9,541 bases of DNA from Phycisphaerae bacterium. Lineage in GTDB: Bacteria; Planctomycetota; Phycisphaerae; Phycisphaerales; SM1A02. Below the pieces are notes generated by a model. It ran no database searches. It was not told where the DNA came from and worked only from the letters and a program-made list of their open reading frames with translations. The position numbers and the translations under genes are program-made. The stretch covers positions 57,155 to 66,695 of the forward strand of contig NZFT01000063.1 in the NCBI GenBank assembly GCA_002690755.1. The letters run 5' to 3'. Positions 1-7,256 of this stretch are shown piece by piece (the stretch's first letter is position 1; the number at the start of each line of letters is the position of its first letter).

Positions 1-765
1 GCCGGACAGTCGGTCTGGGGCGCGACCGCGGTCGATCATGGGCAGCTCTGGGGACACCCGCACTACAAGTGGGCCGCCCACCGGTCGGAGGACTGGGCCT
101 GGTGGCGAAGTCGCGTCCGCACCACGCTCGAACGGTTCGATCTGGTCCGGATCGATCACTTCGTCGGATTTCAAAAGGCCTTCGAGATTCCGCGCGACAC
201 GTCGGATCCGAGTACCGGTCGGTGGCGCCGCACGCCCGGCGAAGAACTGCTCGATTCAATCACGCGTGAAATCGGTCCGCTTCCGTTCATCGCCGAGGAT
301 CTCGGAGACCGGACGCCGGAGCTGATTCGGCTCCGCGATCGCTTCGGCATCGTCGGAATGCGGATTCTGCAGAGCGCCTTCTTCGGGACGCCGGAGGCCG
401 GCGAAGAACTTCCGCACAACCACCCGCGTGCCTCCGCCGTGTATCCCGGGAGCCACGACAACGACACCGTGGTGGGTTGGTATCGGGCCATCGACGCGGA
501 CGCCCGTCGTCGCTTCTCGGCGTACGCCGGACCCTCCGCCGCCTCCGAACCGGCCGAAACCATGACGCGACTGGCATTCACCAGCCCGGCGGATACCGCG
601 ATCGTCCAGATGCAGGATCTGCTGGGTCTCGGTCGGCGAGCCCGCATGAACCGTCCCGGCGAACCGACCGGCCACTGGTGCTGGCGGATGCGACGAGGTG
701 ACGCGACCACCCGACTCGCCCGGCGGCTCAACGTCCTCGCCTCGACGGCCGAACGCCTCGGCTGA
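1..765 (+). CDS. malQ: 4-alpha-glucanotransferase (amylomaltase, GH77), C-terminal 254 residues; 5' end outside window
   Basis: Cytoplasmic enzyme that transfers alpha-1,4-glucan segments between maltodextrins, feeding chains long enough for phosphorylase. The reading frame is open from base 1 to the TGA at 763-765, so the N-terminal half lies outside the window. All three GH77 catalytic positions are visible (fragment numbering): nucleophile D52 in VRIDHF, acid/base E99 in FIAEDLG, and the third carboxylate D153 in GSHDNDT. The D-to-E distance of 47 residues equals that between Asp293 and Glu340 of Thermus amylomaltase. Other family blocks are LWGHPHY (16-22), GMRILQ (119-124) and LPHNHP. 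The C-terminus has the usual helical end of the short bacterial form. glgP follows 64 bp downstream on the same strand, consistent with a glycogen/maltodextrin operon. The family call is certain; in vivo substrate is inferred. Confidence 0.96.
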   Translation, partial: AGQSVWGATAVDHGQLWGHPHYKWAAHRSEDWAWWRSRVRTTLERFDLVRIDHFVGFQKAFEIPRDTSDPSTGRWRRTPGEELLDSITREIGPLPFIAEDLGDRTPELIRLRDRFGIVGMRILQSAFFGTPEAGEELPHNHPRASAVYPGSHDNDTVVGWYRAIDADARRRFSAYAGPSAASEPAETMTRLAFTSPADTAIVQMQDLLGLGRRARMNRPGEPTGHWCWRMRRGDATTRLARRLNVLASTAERLG

Positions 766-829
766 CCCGCTCAATTCCACGTTGCCACCACTTCCTCATC
801 CACCGCCACGCTTCGATCCGGATTCTTCC

Positions 830-2947
830 ATGCCACGCCCGTCAACACCCTCGATCGACGACCTGCTGACCCGCCTGCTTCGAATCGCGGAGGACCTCGC
901 CTGGTCCTGGCACGAACCGGCCCAGCGGCCGTTCGCAATGCTCGACCCGATCGCCTGGGAGGCGAGGAATCACGCCCCGATCGAGACCGTGCTGTCGACC
1001 TCGAAGGCTCGGATCGCGGCCGCCGCGGCGGACGCGTGCTTTCTCCAGGCGCTCGACGCCGCGGAACGGACGCTGGCGGACGCACGCCGCGCCCCTCGTT
1101 GGTTCAAGTCGAATCACCGCGGCCGTGATCGTCGACTGAAGGTCGCCTACTACTGCTCCGAGTTCGCGATCCACGAATCGATGCAGCAGTATTCCGGCGG
1201 CCTCGGCGTGCTCGCGGGCGACCACGTCAAGAGCGCCGAGGACCTCGGCGTCCCCCTGGTGGGAGTCGGCCTGTTGTATCGGCACGGCTACTACCGCCAG
1301 CAGTTCGAAGCCGACGGCAGCCAGCGGATCCTCTATCCGACGTACGACTTCGATCGATATCCGCTCGAGGAGACTGGTTCGTCCGTGGCCTGTCCGATCG
1401 GCCGCCGAAGCGTCACGGCGCGGATCATGCGACTTGCCCTGGGCGACACGTCCCTCCTGCTGCTCGACGCCGATCTCCCCGAGAACCGACCGGCGGATCG
1501 CCGGCTGACCGAAGGTCTCTACAAGGGCGAACCCGATCTCCGAATGCGGCAGCAGGTGCTCCTCGGGGTGGGCGGCGCGATGGCCCTTGAAGCGATGGAC
1601 GAGCGGCCGACCGTCCACCACCTCAACGAAGGTCACGCCGCGTTCGCCGCGGTCGAGCGGATCGCCCGACTCGTCGAGGAGGGGACCGACCGGTCCGACG
1701 CGGTCGCCCGGGTTCGTGCGTCGACGGTCTTCACCACCCACACCCCGGTGCCGGCCGGACACGATCGATATCCCGCCCGTGATGCGGCCGCGGTCATGAG
1801 CAGCGTCCTCCGCCGGGCCGGATTCACCAGCCGATCCTTCGCGGACCTCGGACGGGAGACGCCGGGCGACCGGTCGGAACCGTTGTGCATGACGATCCTC
1901 GCCCTTCGACTCGCCGAACACGTCAACGGCGTCGCGAAACTCCACGGCGAGGTCAGCCGGGAGATGTGGCGATCGGTCTATCCCGAGGCCGAGACCCTGA
2001 AGGACGTCCCCATCGGATCGATCACCAACGGCGTCCATCCCGGCACCTGGCTGGATCCCGCGGCGGCCGCGTTCTGGCGGAGGCACATCCGCCTGAAGCC
2101 CGAGCTCGCGAAACCGGATGAAGCCGCGTGGTCGAAGGCGACGAACGTCGATCCCGCCGCGGCATGGGAACTGCGGAACGTTCTCCGGGCCCGGCTGGTC
2201 GGCTCCATGCGCGATCGGCTCGTCCGACAGTCCGTGCAGCGCGGCGACGATCCGAGCGAGCGACTGGCGGCCGGCGCCGGTCTGCGCGAAGACGCGCTCA
2301 CGATCGGCTTCGCCCGGCGGTTCGCGACCTACAAACGCGCCCCGCTGATCTTCCGGGATCGCGCCCGACTCGCCGCGATGCTGAACGACCCGGATCGTCC
2401 GGTGCAGATCGTGTTCGCCGGCAAGGCCCATCCCCGCGACGGCGAGGGACAGGAATTCGCCGGCATGGTGTACCGCATGAGTCGTCGACCCGAATTCCGG
2501 GGACGAATCGCGATTCTCGAGGAATACGACATGCGGATCGGCCGCGAACTCACCTCGGGCTGCGACGTCTGGCTGAACAACCCGATTCGGCCCCACGAAG
2601 CCAGCGGCACCAGCGGCATGAAGCCGCCGATGCACCTCGGGGTGAACTGCTCGATCCTCGATGGCTGGTGGCCCGAGGGTTTCGACGGTCGAAACGGCTT
2701 CGAGATCGTGGGCGAGCCGAAGCGATCCGGCGCGGCGGCGCGTGATGCCGCGGACGCGCACGCGATGTACGAAGTGCTGGAGGACCATCTGATCCCCGAG
2801 TTCTTCGCGCGTGGCCGGGACGGCGTTCCGAAGCGGTGGATGAAGCGGGCGCTCCGCAGCGCCGCCACCATCCCGGGGCCCTTCAGCACCCATCGCATGG
2901 TGGCGGACTACGTCACCCAGGCCTATCTGCCCGCCAATCGCCCTTGA
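830..2947 (+). CDS. glgP: Alpha-glucan (glycogen/maltodextrin) phosphorylase, GT35, DUF3417-type short form
   Basis: PLP-dependent cytoplasmic enzyme that phosphorolyses terminal alpha-1,4 bonds to glucose-1-phosphate. From ATG 830 it is 705 residues. The N-terminus (LLRIAEDLAWSW) matches the DUF3417 segment of the short bacterial/archaeal phosphorylase subfamily. Recognisable blocks are SEFAIHESMQQYSGGLG from residue 110, HHLNEGH (263-269), FTTHTP with H304, NGVHPGTW, GFARRFATYKR (493-503) and EASGTSGMK. By alignment with muscle phosphorylase, R497 and K502 match the phosphate-contacting Arg569 and Lys574, and K598 matches the PLP-binding Lys680. The frame is open back to an ATG at 698 inside malQ, but that extension is proline-rich and unlike the family. 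An in-frame TTG at 782 is also possible. The ATG at 830 places the conserved N-terminus correctly, although no good Shine-Dalgarno precedes it. The partner malQ is immediately upstream. Confidence 0.95.
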   Translation: MPRPSTPSIDDLLTRLLRIAEDLAWSWHEPAQRPFAMLDPIAWEARNHAPIETVLSTSKARIAAAAADACFLQALDAAERTLADARRAPRWFKSNHRGRDRRLKVAYYCSEFAIHESMQQYSGGLGVLAGDHVKSAEDLGVPLVGVGLLYRHGYYRQQFEADGSQRILYPTYDFDRYPLEETGSSVACPIGRRSVTARIMRLALGDTSLLLLDADLPENRPADRRLTEGLYKGEPDLRMRQQVLLGVGGAMALEAMDERPTVHHLNEGHAAFAAVERIARLVEEGTDRSDAVARVRASTVFTTHTPVPAGHDRYPARDAAAVMSSVLRRAGFTSRSFADLGRETPGDRSEPLCMTILALRLAEHVNGVAKLHGEVSREMWRSVYPEAETLKDVPIGSITNGVHPGTWLDPAAAAFWRRHIRLKPELAKPDEAAWSKATNVDPAAAWELRNVLRARLVGSMRDRLVRQSVQRGDDPSERLAAGAGLREDALTIGFARRFATYKRAPLIFRDRARLAAMLNDPDRPVQIVFAGKAHPRDGEGQEFAGMVYRMSRRPEFRGRIAILEEYDMRIGRELTSGCDVWLNNPIRPHEASGTSGMKPPMHLGVNCSILDGWWPEGFDGRNGFEIVGEPKRSGAAARDAADAHAMYEVLEDHLIPEFFARGRDGVPKRWMKRALRSAATIPGPFSTHRMVADYVTQAYLPANRP

Positions 2948-2987
2948 CCGCCCCGGATCGACTCACCGACCGCGGCGACGACGTCGG

Positions 2988-3018
2988 ACCGGCGCCACGG
3001 CCGCCCCGGATCGCCGGT
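2988..3018. terminator. Weak inverted repeat, possible bidirectional terminator
   Basis: The arm accggcg (2988-2994) pairs perfectly with cgccggt (3012-3018) across a 17-base loop. It lies 41 bp past the glgP stop and 82 bp past the stop of the converging gene. No run of T follows on either strand, so an intrinsic terminator is only a possibility. In such GC-rich DNA a 7-bp match over this distance can also be chance. Confidence 0.25.
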
Positions 3019-3030
3019 GGGCCTTGATCG

Positions 3031-3052
3031 GCATTTGATCCGCATTTGATCC
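3031..3052. repeat. Perfect 11-bp tandem repeat, two copies
   Basis: The unit gcatttgatcc occurs at 3031-3041 and again at 3042-3052 with no spacer. The preceding bases (gccttgatcg, 3021-3030) look like a degraded third copy. The unit is less GC-rich than its surroundings. It lies between convergent genes, so a promoter-operator role is unlikely. It may simply be a replication-slippage duplication. Confidence 0.7.
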
Positions 3053-3099
3053 GCAAGCTCGCGATGCGTGCGATCGAGCTCCTGAATCCGTCCATCGAA

Positions 3100-4179
3100 T
3101 CAGGGACAGAGACCCCAGACCGAGAGGATCAGGCCGACGTCGGCGCCGTCGACGACATCGTCGTCGTTGAGATCCGCCGGACAGGACGGACACACGCCCC
3201 AGCTCGCCAGCAGCGATCCGAAGTCGGCCCCGTCGACCTGGCCGTCGCCGTTCACGTCTCCGAAACAGCCATCACCGCCACCACCGTCGCCGTCGACCAC
3301 GAAGAACTGGTCGCCTTCGATGTCCTCGAAGTTGACGAAGCGGGGAAACCCCAGGTTCGCCGAGCCCCCGAGTCCGCCGAGGACCTGGTTCGAGATGAAG
3401 TCGTGACCGCTTCCGTTGATGAACGCGGAGACCCTGATGGGATCGCCGGCGGCGTGTCCGAGGGCGTCGAGGGGGATGTGGATCTCGACGCCGGTGACGA
3501 CGCCGCTGCCATCGTCGACGCCGTCGCCGCCGACCACGCCCAGCACGTTCGAGTTGTCGATCGCCGCAAGGATGCCGTTCTCGGTGAACAGCGCGCCGGC
3601 CGCACCCGCGCCGCCCGGGCCGGCGAATCCGGAGATGGCCGTGTCACCGCCGCCCGTGAGCAGCTGGGCGTAGTTGATGTAGGTGTCGTAACCCGGCTCG
3701 CCGCCCTTCTTCGGCGGTGCCCCCGGACCACTGGTGAAGGAGATCCAGTAGTCGACGGTGAAGCCGGCGTCGAAGGTCAGACCGGGCTGGACTTCACCGG
3801 TGTCGGGATCCTCGAAGCGTCCCATCGTGTTCAACGCCCCGAAGTCGATCTCGGAGTTGTTTCCGAGAATCGGATTCTGACCTTCGTTCGGAACCGCATC
3901 GATGAAGATCTCGAGCTTGTTGTAGTTGCTCTCGAGGTTGCCGGCGATCACCAGGTGAAGCACGCCGTCCGAGATGTATCCGAAGCCGGCGTCCGCTTCC
4001 GAGCCGTTCGCGAAGTCGATCGCACCGAGATCCGCGTTCCCGAATCCGGTCGAGGTGTCCTGCACCACGAGCGGTTCTCCGTAGGCCGCGTCGGCGACGC
4101 CGTCGCATTCCTGACCGTGTGCGGACGCGATGATCGATGCGGCGGTGAGTGACGAAAAGATGGCGGTCACGTGTCTCAT
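3100..4179 (-). CDS. Exported protein: uncharacterised beta-rich module plus tandem dockerin-like C-terminal domain
   Basis: This 359-residue protein starts at the ATG at 4177-4179, where a hydrophobic signal peptide begins (MRHVTAIFSSLTAA, likely cleaved near residues 20-23). A GGAG lies 9 nt upstream. The frame remains open 26 codons further up, but that extension would bury the signal peptide. Residues 26-293 form a module shared with the C-terminal part of the neighbouring GH13 protein; landmarks are VQDT-TGFG, IAGNLESN-NKLEIFIDA and AFINGSGHDF-SNQVLG. Residues 305-359 are two EF-hand/dockerin-like repeats, DVNGDGQVDGADFG and DLNDDDVVDGADVG. They are framed by Cys 305, 330, 333 and 358, which resembles the GC-type dockerin tails of Phycisphaerae proteins. 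No catalytic domain is present. The role is unknown: a surface-anchored or glycan-binding accessory protein is inference. It lies 158 bp downstream of the GH13 gene and could be co-transcribed or separately expressed. Confidence 0.9.
   Translation of the reverse strand: MRHVTAIFSSLTAASIIASAHGQECDGVADAAYGEPLVVQDTSTGFGNADLGAIDFANGSEADAGFGYISDGVLHLVIAGNLESNYNKLEIFIDAVPNEGQNPILGNNSEIDFGALNTMGRFEDPDTGEVQPGLTFDAGFTVDYWISFTSGPGAPPKKGGEPGYDTYINYAQLLTGGGDTAISGFAGPGGAGAAGALFTENGILAAIDNSNVLGVVGGDGVDDGSGVVTGVEIHIPLDALGHAAGDPIRVSAFINGSGHDFISNQVLGGLGGSANLGFPRFVNFEDIEGDQFFVVDGDGGGGDGCFGDVNGDGQVDGADFGSLLASWGVCPSCPADLNDDDVVDGADVGLILSVWGLCP
3103..3267 (-). other. Dockerin-like tandem Ca-binding repeat domain of the 359-residue protein
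   Basis: Residues 305-359 hold two copies of a D-x-N-x-D-G/D-x-V-D-G-A-D-x-G loop followed by a short L-L/I-L-x-x-W-G helix. The cysteine spacing is C-x24-C-x2-C-x24-C, identical to that of the GH13 neighbour. The Asp-rich loops are expected to bind calcium by analogy with dockerin type I. No cohesin domain is visible in the window, so partner recruitment versus cell-surface attachment cannot be decided. Confidence 0.85.
3301..4104 (-). other. Shared uncharacterised module, copy A (stand-alone protein)
   Basis: Residues 26-293 of the 359-residue protein align along their length with residues 648-902 of the GH13 protein. Over the first 95 positions, counted by eye without gaps, about 55 residues are identical. 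The pattern of alternating hydrophobic and Gly/Asn/Asp residues suggests a beta-sandwich. I do not recognise a named family with certainty. Confidence 0.8.
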
Positions 4180-4188
4180 CTCGGTTTG

Positions 4189-4192
4189 CTCC
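4189..4192 (-). promoter_or_regulatory. Shine-Dalgarno GGAG deciding the start of the dockerin-tailed protein
   Basis: On the - strand GGAG lies 9 nt before the ATG at 4177-4179. Together with the signal peptide that begins exactly there, it supports this start over the ATG 78 nt upstream at 4257. Confidence 0.6.
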
Positions 4193-4240
4193 AGACCGGA
4201 GGCATCTCCGGGCCCGACCTGCGACTCATTTCGGACCCCG

Positions 4241-4253
4241 ATGTCCGGGACAT
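4241..4253. promoter_or_regulatory. 13-bp interrupted palindrome, candidate operator upstream of the dockerin-tailed protein
   Basis: atgtcc-g-ggacat is a perfect 6+1+6 palindrome, 61 bp upstream of the start codon at 4179, in the 158-bp gap between this gene and the GH13 gene. Immediately upstream on the - strand is an AT-richer stretch (ttgaagggtacatttgaatg) that could carry a promoter. No regulator is identified, and the regulatory role is inference from position and symmetry. Confidence 0.3.
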
Positions 4254-4337
4254 TCAAATGTACCCTTCAACCTGCGAGGATCCAACGGGAAGCCGCTGAA
4301 TTTTGGAGGACGCCGGGGTGGCGAAGCGGATTACCGA

Positions 4338-7241
4338 TCAGGGACATGGGCCCCAGCGACTGAGCATCACCCCGAGATCCGCACCGGAGACCAGACCGTC
4401 GCCATCGAGATCCGCCGGGCATGCTTCACAGGAGCCCCAGGATGCGAGCAGAACGCCGAAGTCGGCACCGTCGACGAGACCGTCGCCGTCGAGGTCGCCC
4501 GGGCACTCCGGTTCGGCGGCAGGCACGCCGACCCACTGTGCTCCGGGAATCGTTCCGAAGTCGACGATGCGAGGCTCACCGAGATTCACGCCACCGCCGA
4601 TCGGACCGAGGACCTGGTTCGAGAGGAAGTCGTGCCCACTGCCGTTGATGAAGGCGGTCACGCGAATCGGTCCGCCGGATGCACCGAGGACGGAGAGCGG
4701 AATCGCGAATTCGACGCCGGTGTCCACCCCCGCCCCGGAATCGAGCCCGTCGCCTCCGGGCACGCCCCCCGTGTTCCGATTGTCGATGGTCGCGATGATG
4801 CCGTTCGATGCATGGATCGCCTGACCGGCACCGGGGCCACCGGGCCCGGCGAAGCCCCAGTCGACCGACGCTCCCCCGCCCGTGGCGAGTCGCGACCAGT
4901 TGATGAAGGTGTCGAAGCCGACGCCGATCTCGCCGCCGCAGGTGAAGTCGATCCAGAAGTCGGCCTCGAACCCGGGATCGAACCGGAGCCCCGGAGATCC
5001 ACCGCGACCGCTTCCGCCCATGCGGTTGAGGCCCCCGAACTTCACCTCGGGATTGTCGTCCCGAAGCGTGCCCTGACCCTCGCCCTCGATCGCGTCGATG
5101 AAGACGTCGAGTTTGTTGAAGTTGCTCTCGAGGTTGCCGGCGAAGTGCAGGTAGAGCGTGTCGTCCTCGACCCGCGCGGCCAGGCCGTCGAGTTCGGACC
5201 CGTTCGCGTGATCGATGAGGCCCAGCGACGCGTCACCGAATCCGGTCTGGGTGTCCTGCACGAGCAGCGGCGGACCGTAGAGATCGTCCCGAACGCCGTC
5301 CACGAGGATCGGACCGTCCTGTTCGTTTCCGCTTCCGGGATCCTCGGGAATCCGCTGCGAGAAGATGAGGCAGGTGTAGGGCGGCAGCTCGAACGAGGCG
5401 CTGTGATCCATCCCGTCCCAGGGAAGGGGCTCCGCGAAGACCTCGGTGGGCCCGCCGCCGGTGAACGCATCGTCGTACTCGGTCGCGTTTCCGTTGAAGA
5501 CGCAGTGCCAGGTCCCGCCTCGGGGGAAGCCAATCCGGTAGTCGCCGCGGAACTCGTTGGTCCAGTGCGTCACGATCACCACGTCGTCCCCGACGCCACC
5601 CTGGTCGTACCGATGCCACGCCCCCACCTTCCCGACATCGTCCAGATGGTGGAAGTTGGTTCCGTTGCCGCAGAGCCCACGGGTCGCCCCGCCGAGATTT
5701 CGACGCAGGTGGACGAGGTCCCGGTACAACTCGAAGATCCCGCCGAACGTCTCCATCCGCTCCCAGTCCATCGGTGCCGCATCGGTCCACACCCCGTCCT
5801 CGAAGAACTCCTGTCCCTGGAAGATCATCGGAATCCCCGGCGAGGAGAACACCACCGAGGCGGCGAGCGTGGATCGCTTCTTCGCCTCCCAGCCGTCTGC
5901 GTTCCCCGGCCAGATCGCTTCGGGAAGCCTGGGCTGGTTTGCCGCCTCGTCATGGCTCTCGGTGAAGACCACCCGCTGCGTCGCGTCACCGTTGAAGTAC
6001 TTGGTCACCGACTCCCGGAGCGCGAACATGCTCCGGTCCTCGTCATCCACGGTGGTGGCGAGACTCCGGACCGGATGCAGGAAGACCCCGTCCCACTGGC
6101 TCCCGAATCCCGCACCACCCTCGTCGACCGTCCGACTCAACCACGACTCGTCGCCCCAGTCCTCCGCGATCGTGATCTTCCAGGGCTGGGTCGCCTCGAT
6201 CGACTCGTTGATCCATTGCATGAGCGACCAGCCCTCGGGCAGGTCCGTTCCGGCCTCCGGCACCGATCGCATGTACTTGGTGGCGTCGATCCGGAGACCG
6301 TCCACCCGGAACTCCTGCAACCAGAGCAGCGCGTTGTCACGGATGTAGCTCCGGACCTCGCCGCGGCCGAAGTCGGGCCGGGGTCCCCACGGCGTCTCGG
6401 CCCGGACCGGATCGTTGTAGAAGAAGATCCCGCCATTGCCGTTCTCGCTCCAGCCGTCGTACTGCCAGAGATCGAGGTCGCTCGGTCCCCAGTGGTTGTA
6501 GACCACGTCGAGCAGGACGGCGATACCGCGGTCATGACAGGCGTCCACGAATCGCTTGAACGCGTCGGGACCGCCGTAGGCGCTTTCGACCGACCACGGA
6601 TGGGCGAGGTTGTAGCCCCAGCTCACGTCCCCCGCGAACTCGTTGACCGGCATCACCTCGACGCAGTTCACGCCGAGCGTTTCGAGGTGGTCGAGATTCT
6701 CGATGCAGTCGTCGAAACCGGCCGGGATCGGATCGCCGGTCAACGCCCCGAAGGTCCCGACGTGCAGCTCGTAGATCACGGTCTCGTTCCACGCCGGCGT
6801 CGCGAACCCTTCCGCCTGGAACTCGTATGCCGTCGGGTCGTAGACCAGCGGATCACCGACGGAGCTGGTGAGTCGACGGGCCCACGGATCCCGGCGCCAG
6901 AGTTCCTCGGCACCGTTCCGGATCACGAACTTGTAGCGGGCACCGGCGGTGACGTAGGGCACGTCCAGCGACCACCACCCGTCACCCTCCGAACCGAGGG
7001 GATGCGCGTCGGGATTGAACCCGTTGAACGACCCTGCCACGGAGACCCAGTTCGCGTTGGGCGCCCACGTCCGAAACGTCGTCCCCTCGCCGTCGGCGTC
7101 GTCGTAGAGCGTGGCCCCCGGCCCCGACCGCGTCGACTGCGCGGTCGCACGAACCGCCGTCGCGAACGACATCACGGCGACGAGCAGGACGACGAGGGCG
7201 GAGGTGACGGACGACCGGCGGGTCGACGTGTTCAGAACCAT
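4338..7241 (-). CDS. Exported GH13 alpha-glucan-active enzyme (branching-enzyme/alpha-amylase-like) with CBM48, unknown module and dockerin-like tail
   Basis: This 967-residue protein starts at 7241, with GGAG at 7250-7253, 8 nt upstream. Residues 1-35 are a signal peptide (basic start, long hydrophobic core, ATA-Q cleavage site). About 43-140 is a CBM48-like domain (FRTWAPNANWVSVAGSFNGF). About 150-520 is the GH13 barrel: DVVYNH (245-250), nucleophile D319 in GLRIDATKYM, acid/base E360 in TIAEDWG, and transition-state D431 in FTESHDE, so all three catalytic acids are intact. FQGQEF (474-479) is another family block. The IAED and ESHD forms resemble eukaryotic-type branching enzymes, but alpha-1,4 hydrolysis or branching cannot be told apart here. 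About 540-628 is a C-terminal beta domain. Residues 648-902 are the module shared with the downstream protein, and 913-967 are the dockerin-like pair with Cys 913, 938, 941 and 966. Export separates it spatially from the cytosolic MalQ/GlgP across the intergenic region. Confidence 0.93.
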   Translation of the reverse strand: MVLNTSTRRSSVTSALVVLLVAVMSFATAVRATAQSTRSGPGATLYDDADGEGTTFRTWAPNANWVSVAGSFNGFNPDAHPLGSEGDGWWSLDVPYVTAGARYKFVIRNGAEELWRRDPWARRLTSSVGDPLVYDPTAYEFQAEGFATPAWNETVIYELHVGTFGALTGDPIPAGFDDCIENLDHLETLGVNCVEVMPVNEFAGDVSWGYNLAHPWSVESAYGGPDAFKRFVDACHDRGIAVLLDVVYNHWGPSDLDLWQYDGWSENGNGGIFFYNDPVRAETPWGPRPDFGRGEVRSYIRDNALLWLQEFRVDGLRIDATKYMRSVPEAGTDLPEGWSLMQWINESIEATQPWKITIAEDWGDESWLSRTVDEGGAGFGSQWDGVFLHPVRSLATTVDDEDRSMFALRESVTKYFNGDATQRVVFTESHDEAANQPRLPEAIWPGNADGWEAKKRSTLAASVVFSSPGIPMIFQGQEFFEDGVWTDAAPMDWERMETFGGIFELYRDLVHLRRNLGGATRGLCGNGTNFHHLDDVGKVGAWHRYDQGGVGDDVVIVTHWTNEFRGDYRIGFPRGGTWHCVFNGNATEYDDAFTGGGPTEVFAEPLPWDGMDHSASFELPPYTCLIFSQRIPEDPGSGNEQDGPILVDGVRDDLYGPPLLVQDTQTGFGDASLGLIDHANGSELDGLAARVEDDTLYLHFAGNLESNFNKLDVFIDAIEGEGQGTLRDDNPEVKFGGLNRMGGSGRGGSPGLRFDPGFEADFWIDFTCGGEIGVGFDTFINWSRLATGGGASVDWGFAGPGGPGAGQAIHASNGIIATIDNRNTGGVPGGDGLDSGAGVDTGVEFAIPLSVLGASGGPIRVTAFINGSGHDFLSNQVLGPIGGGVNLGEPRIVDFGTIPGAQWVGVPAAEPECPGDLDGDGLVDGADFGVLLASWGSCEACPADLDGDGLVSGADLGVMLSRWGPCP
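4341..4505 (-). other. Dockerin-like tandem repeat domain of the GH13 protein
   Basis: Residues 913-967 contain the repeats DLDGDGLVDGADFG and DLDGDGLVSGADLG, each followed by a helix ending in W-G. The flanking cysteines have the same C-x24-C-x2-C-x24-C spacing as in the neighbouring 359-residue protein. The second loop has Ser in place of the usual Asp (VSGAD). Calcium binding is inferred from the dockerin family. Confidence 0.85.
4536..5300 (-). other. Shared uncharacterised module, copy B (fused to GH13)
   Basis: Residues 648-902 of the GH13 protein follow a linker rich in Gly, Pro, Glu and Asp (about 631-645). They carry the same landmarks as copy A: VQDTQTGFG, FAGNLESNFNKLDVFIDA, GLRFDPGFEADFW and AFINGSGHDF. 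Fusion to a glucan-active enzyme suggests a carbohydrate- or surface-binding accessory role, but this is inference. Confidence 0.8.
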
Positions 7242-7256
7242 GAGAACGACTCCGAT

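Larger units (their letters stand above)
2948..3099. other. Convergent intergenic region between glgP and the dockerin-tailed protein
   Basis: The + strand glgP and the - strand gene at 3100-4179 end facing each other here. I see no gene in these 152 bases. The stretch contains a 13-bp direct repeat (ccgccccggatcg at 2948-2960 and 3001-3013), a 7-bp inverted repeat (2988-3018) and an 11-bp tandem repeat (3031-3052). Its position predicts that it must terminate transcription from both sides, but no classic hairpin with a T-run is present. Confidence 0.8.

Noticed and set aside
698..829. N-terminal extension of glgP from the ATG inside malQ
   Set aside because: The extra 44 residues are proline/serine-rich and out of register with the family's N-terminus, and would overlap malQ by 68 bp. 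The family-like sequence begins just after ATG 830.
842..2893. Open frame of 683 codons on the - strand
   Set aside because: It is a shadow of glgP, whose product on the + strand has every conserved phosphorylase motif.
3046..4152. Open frame of 368 codons on the + strand
   Set aside because: It is antisense in the same register to the 359-residue dockerin-tailed protein. The real strand has a signal peptide, domain homology and a ribosome binding site; this one has none.
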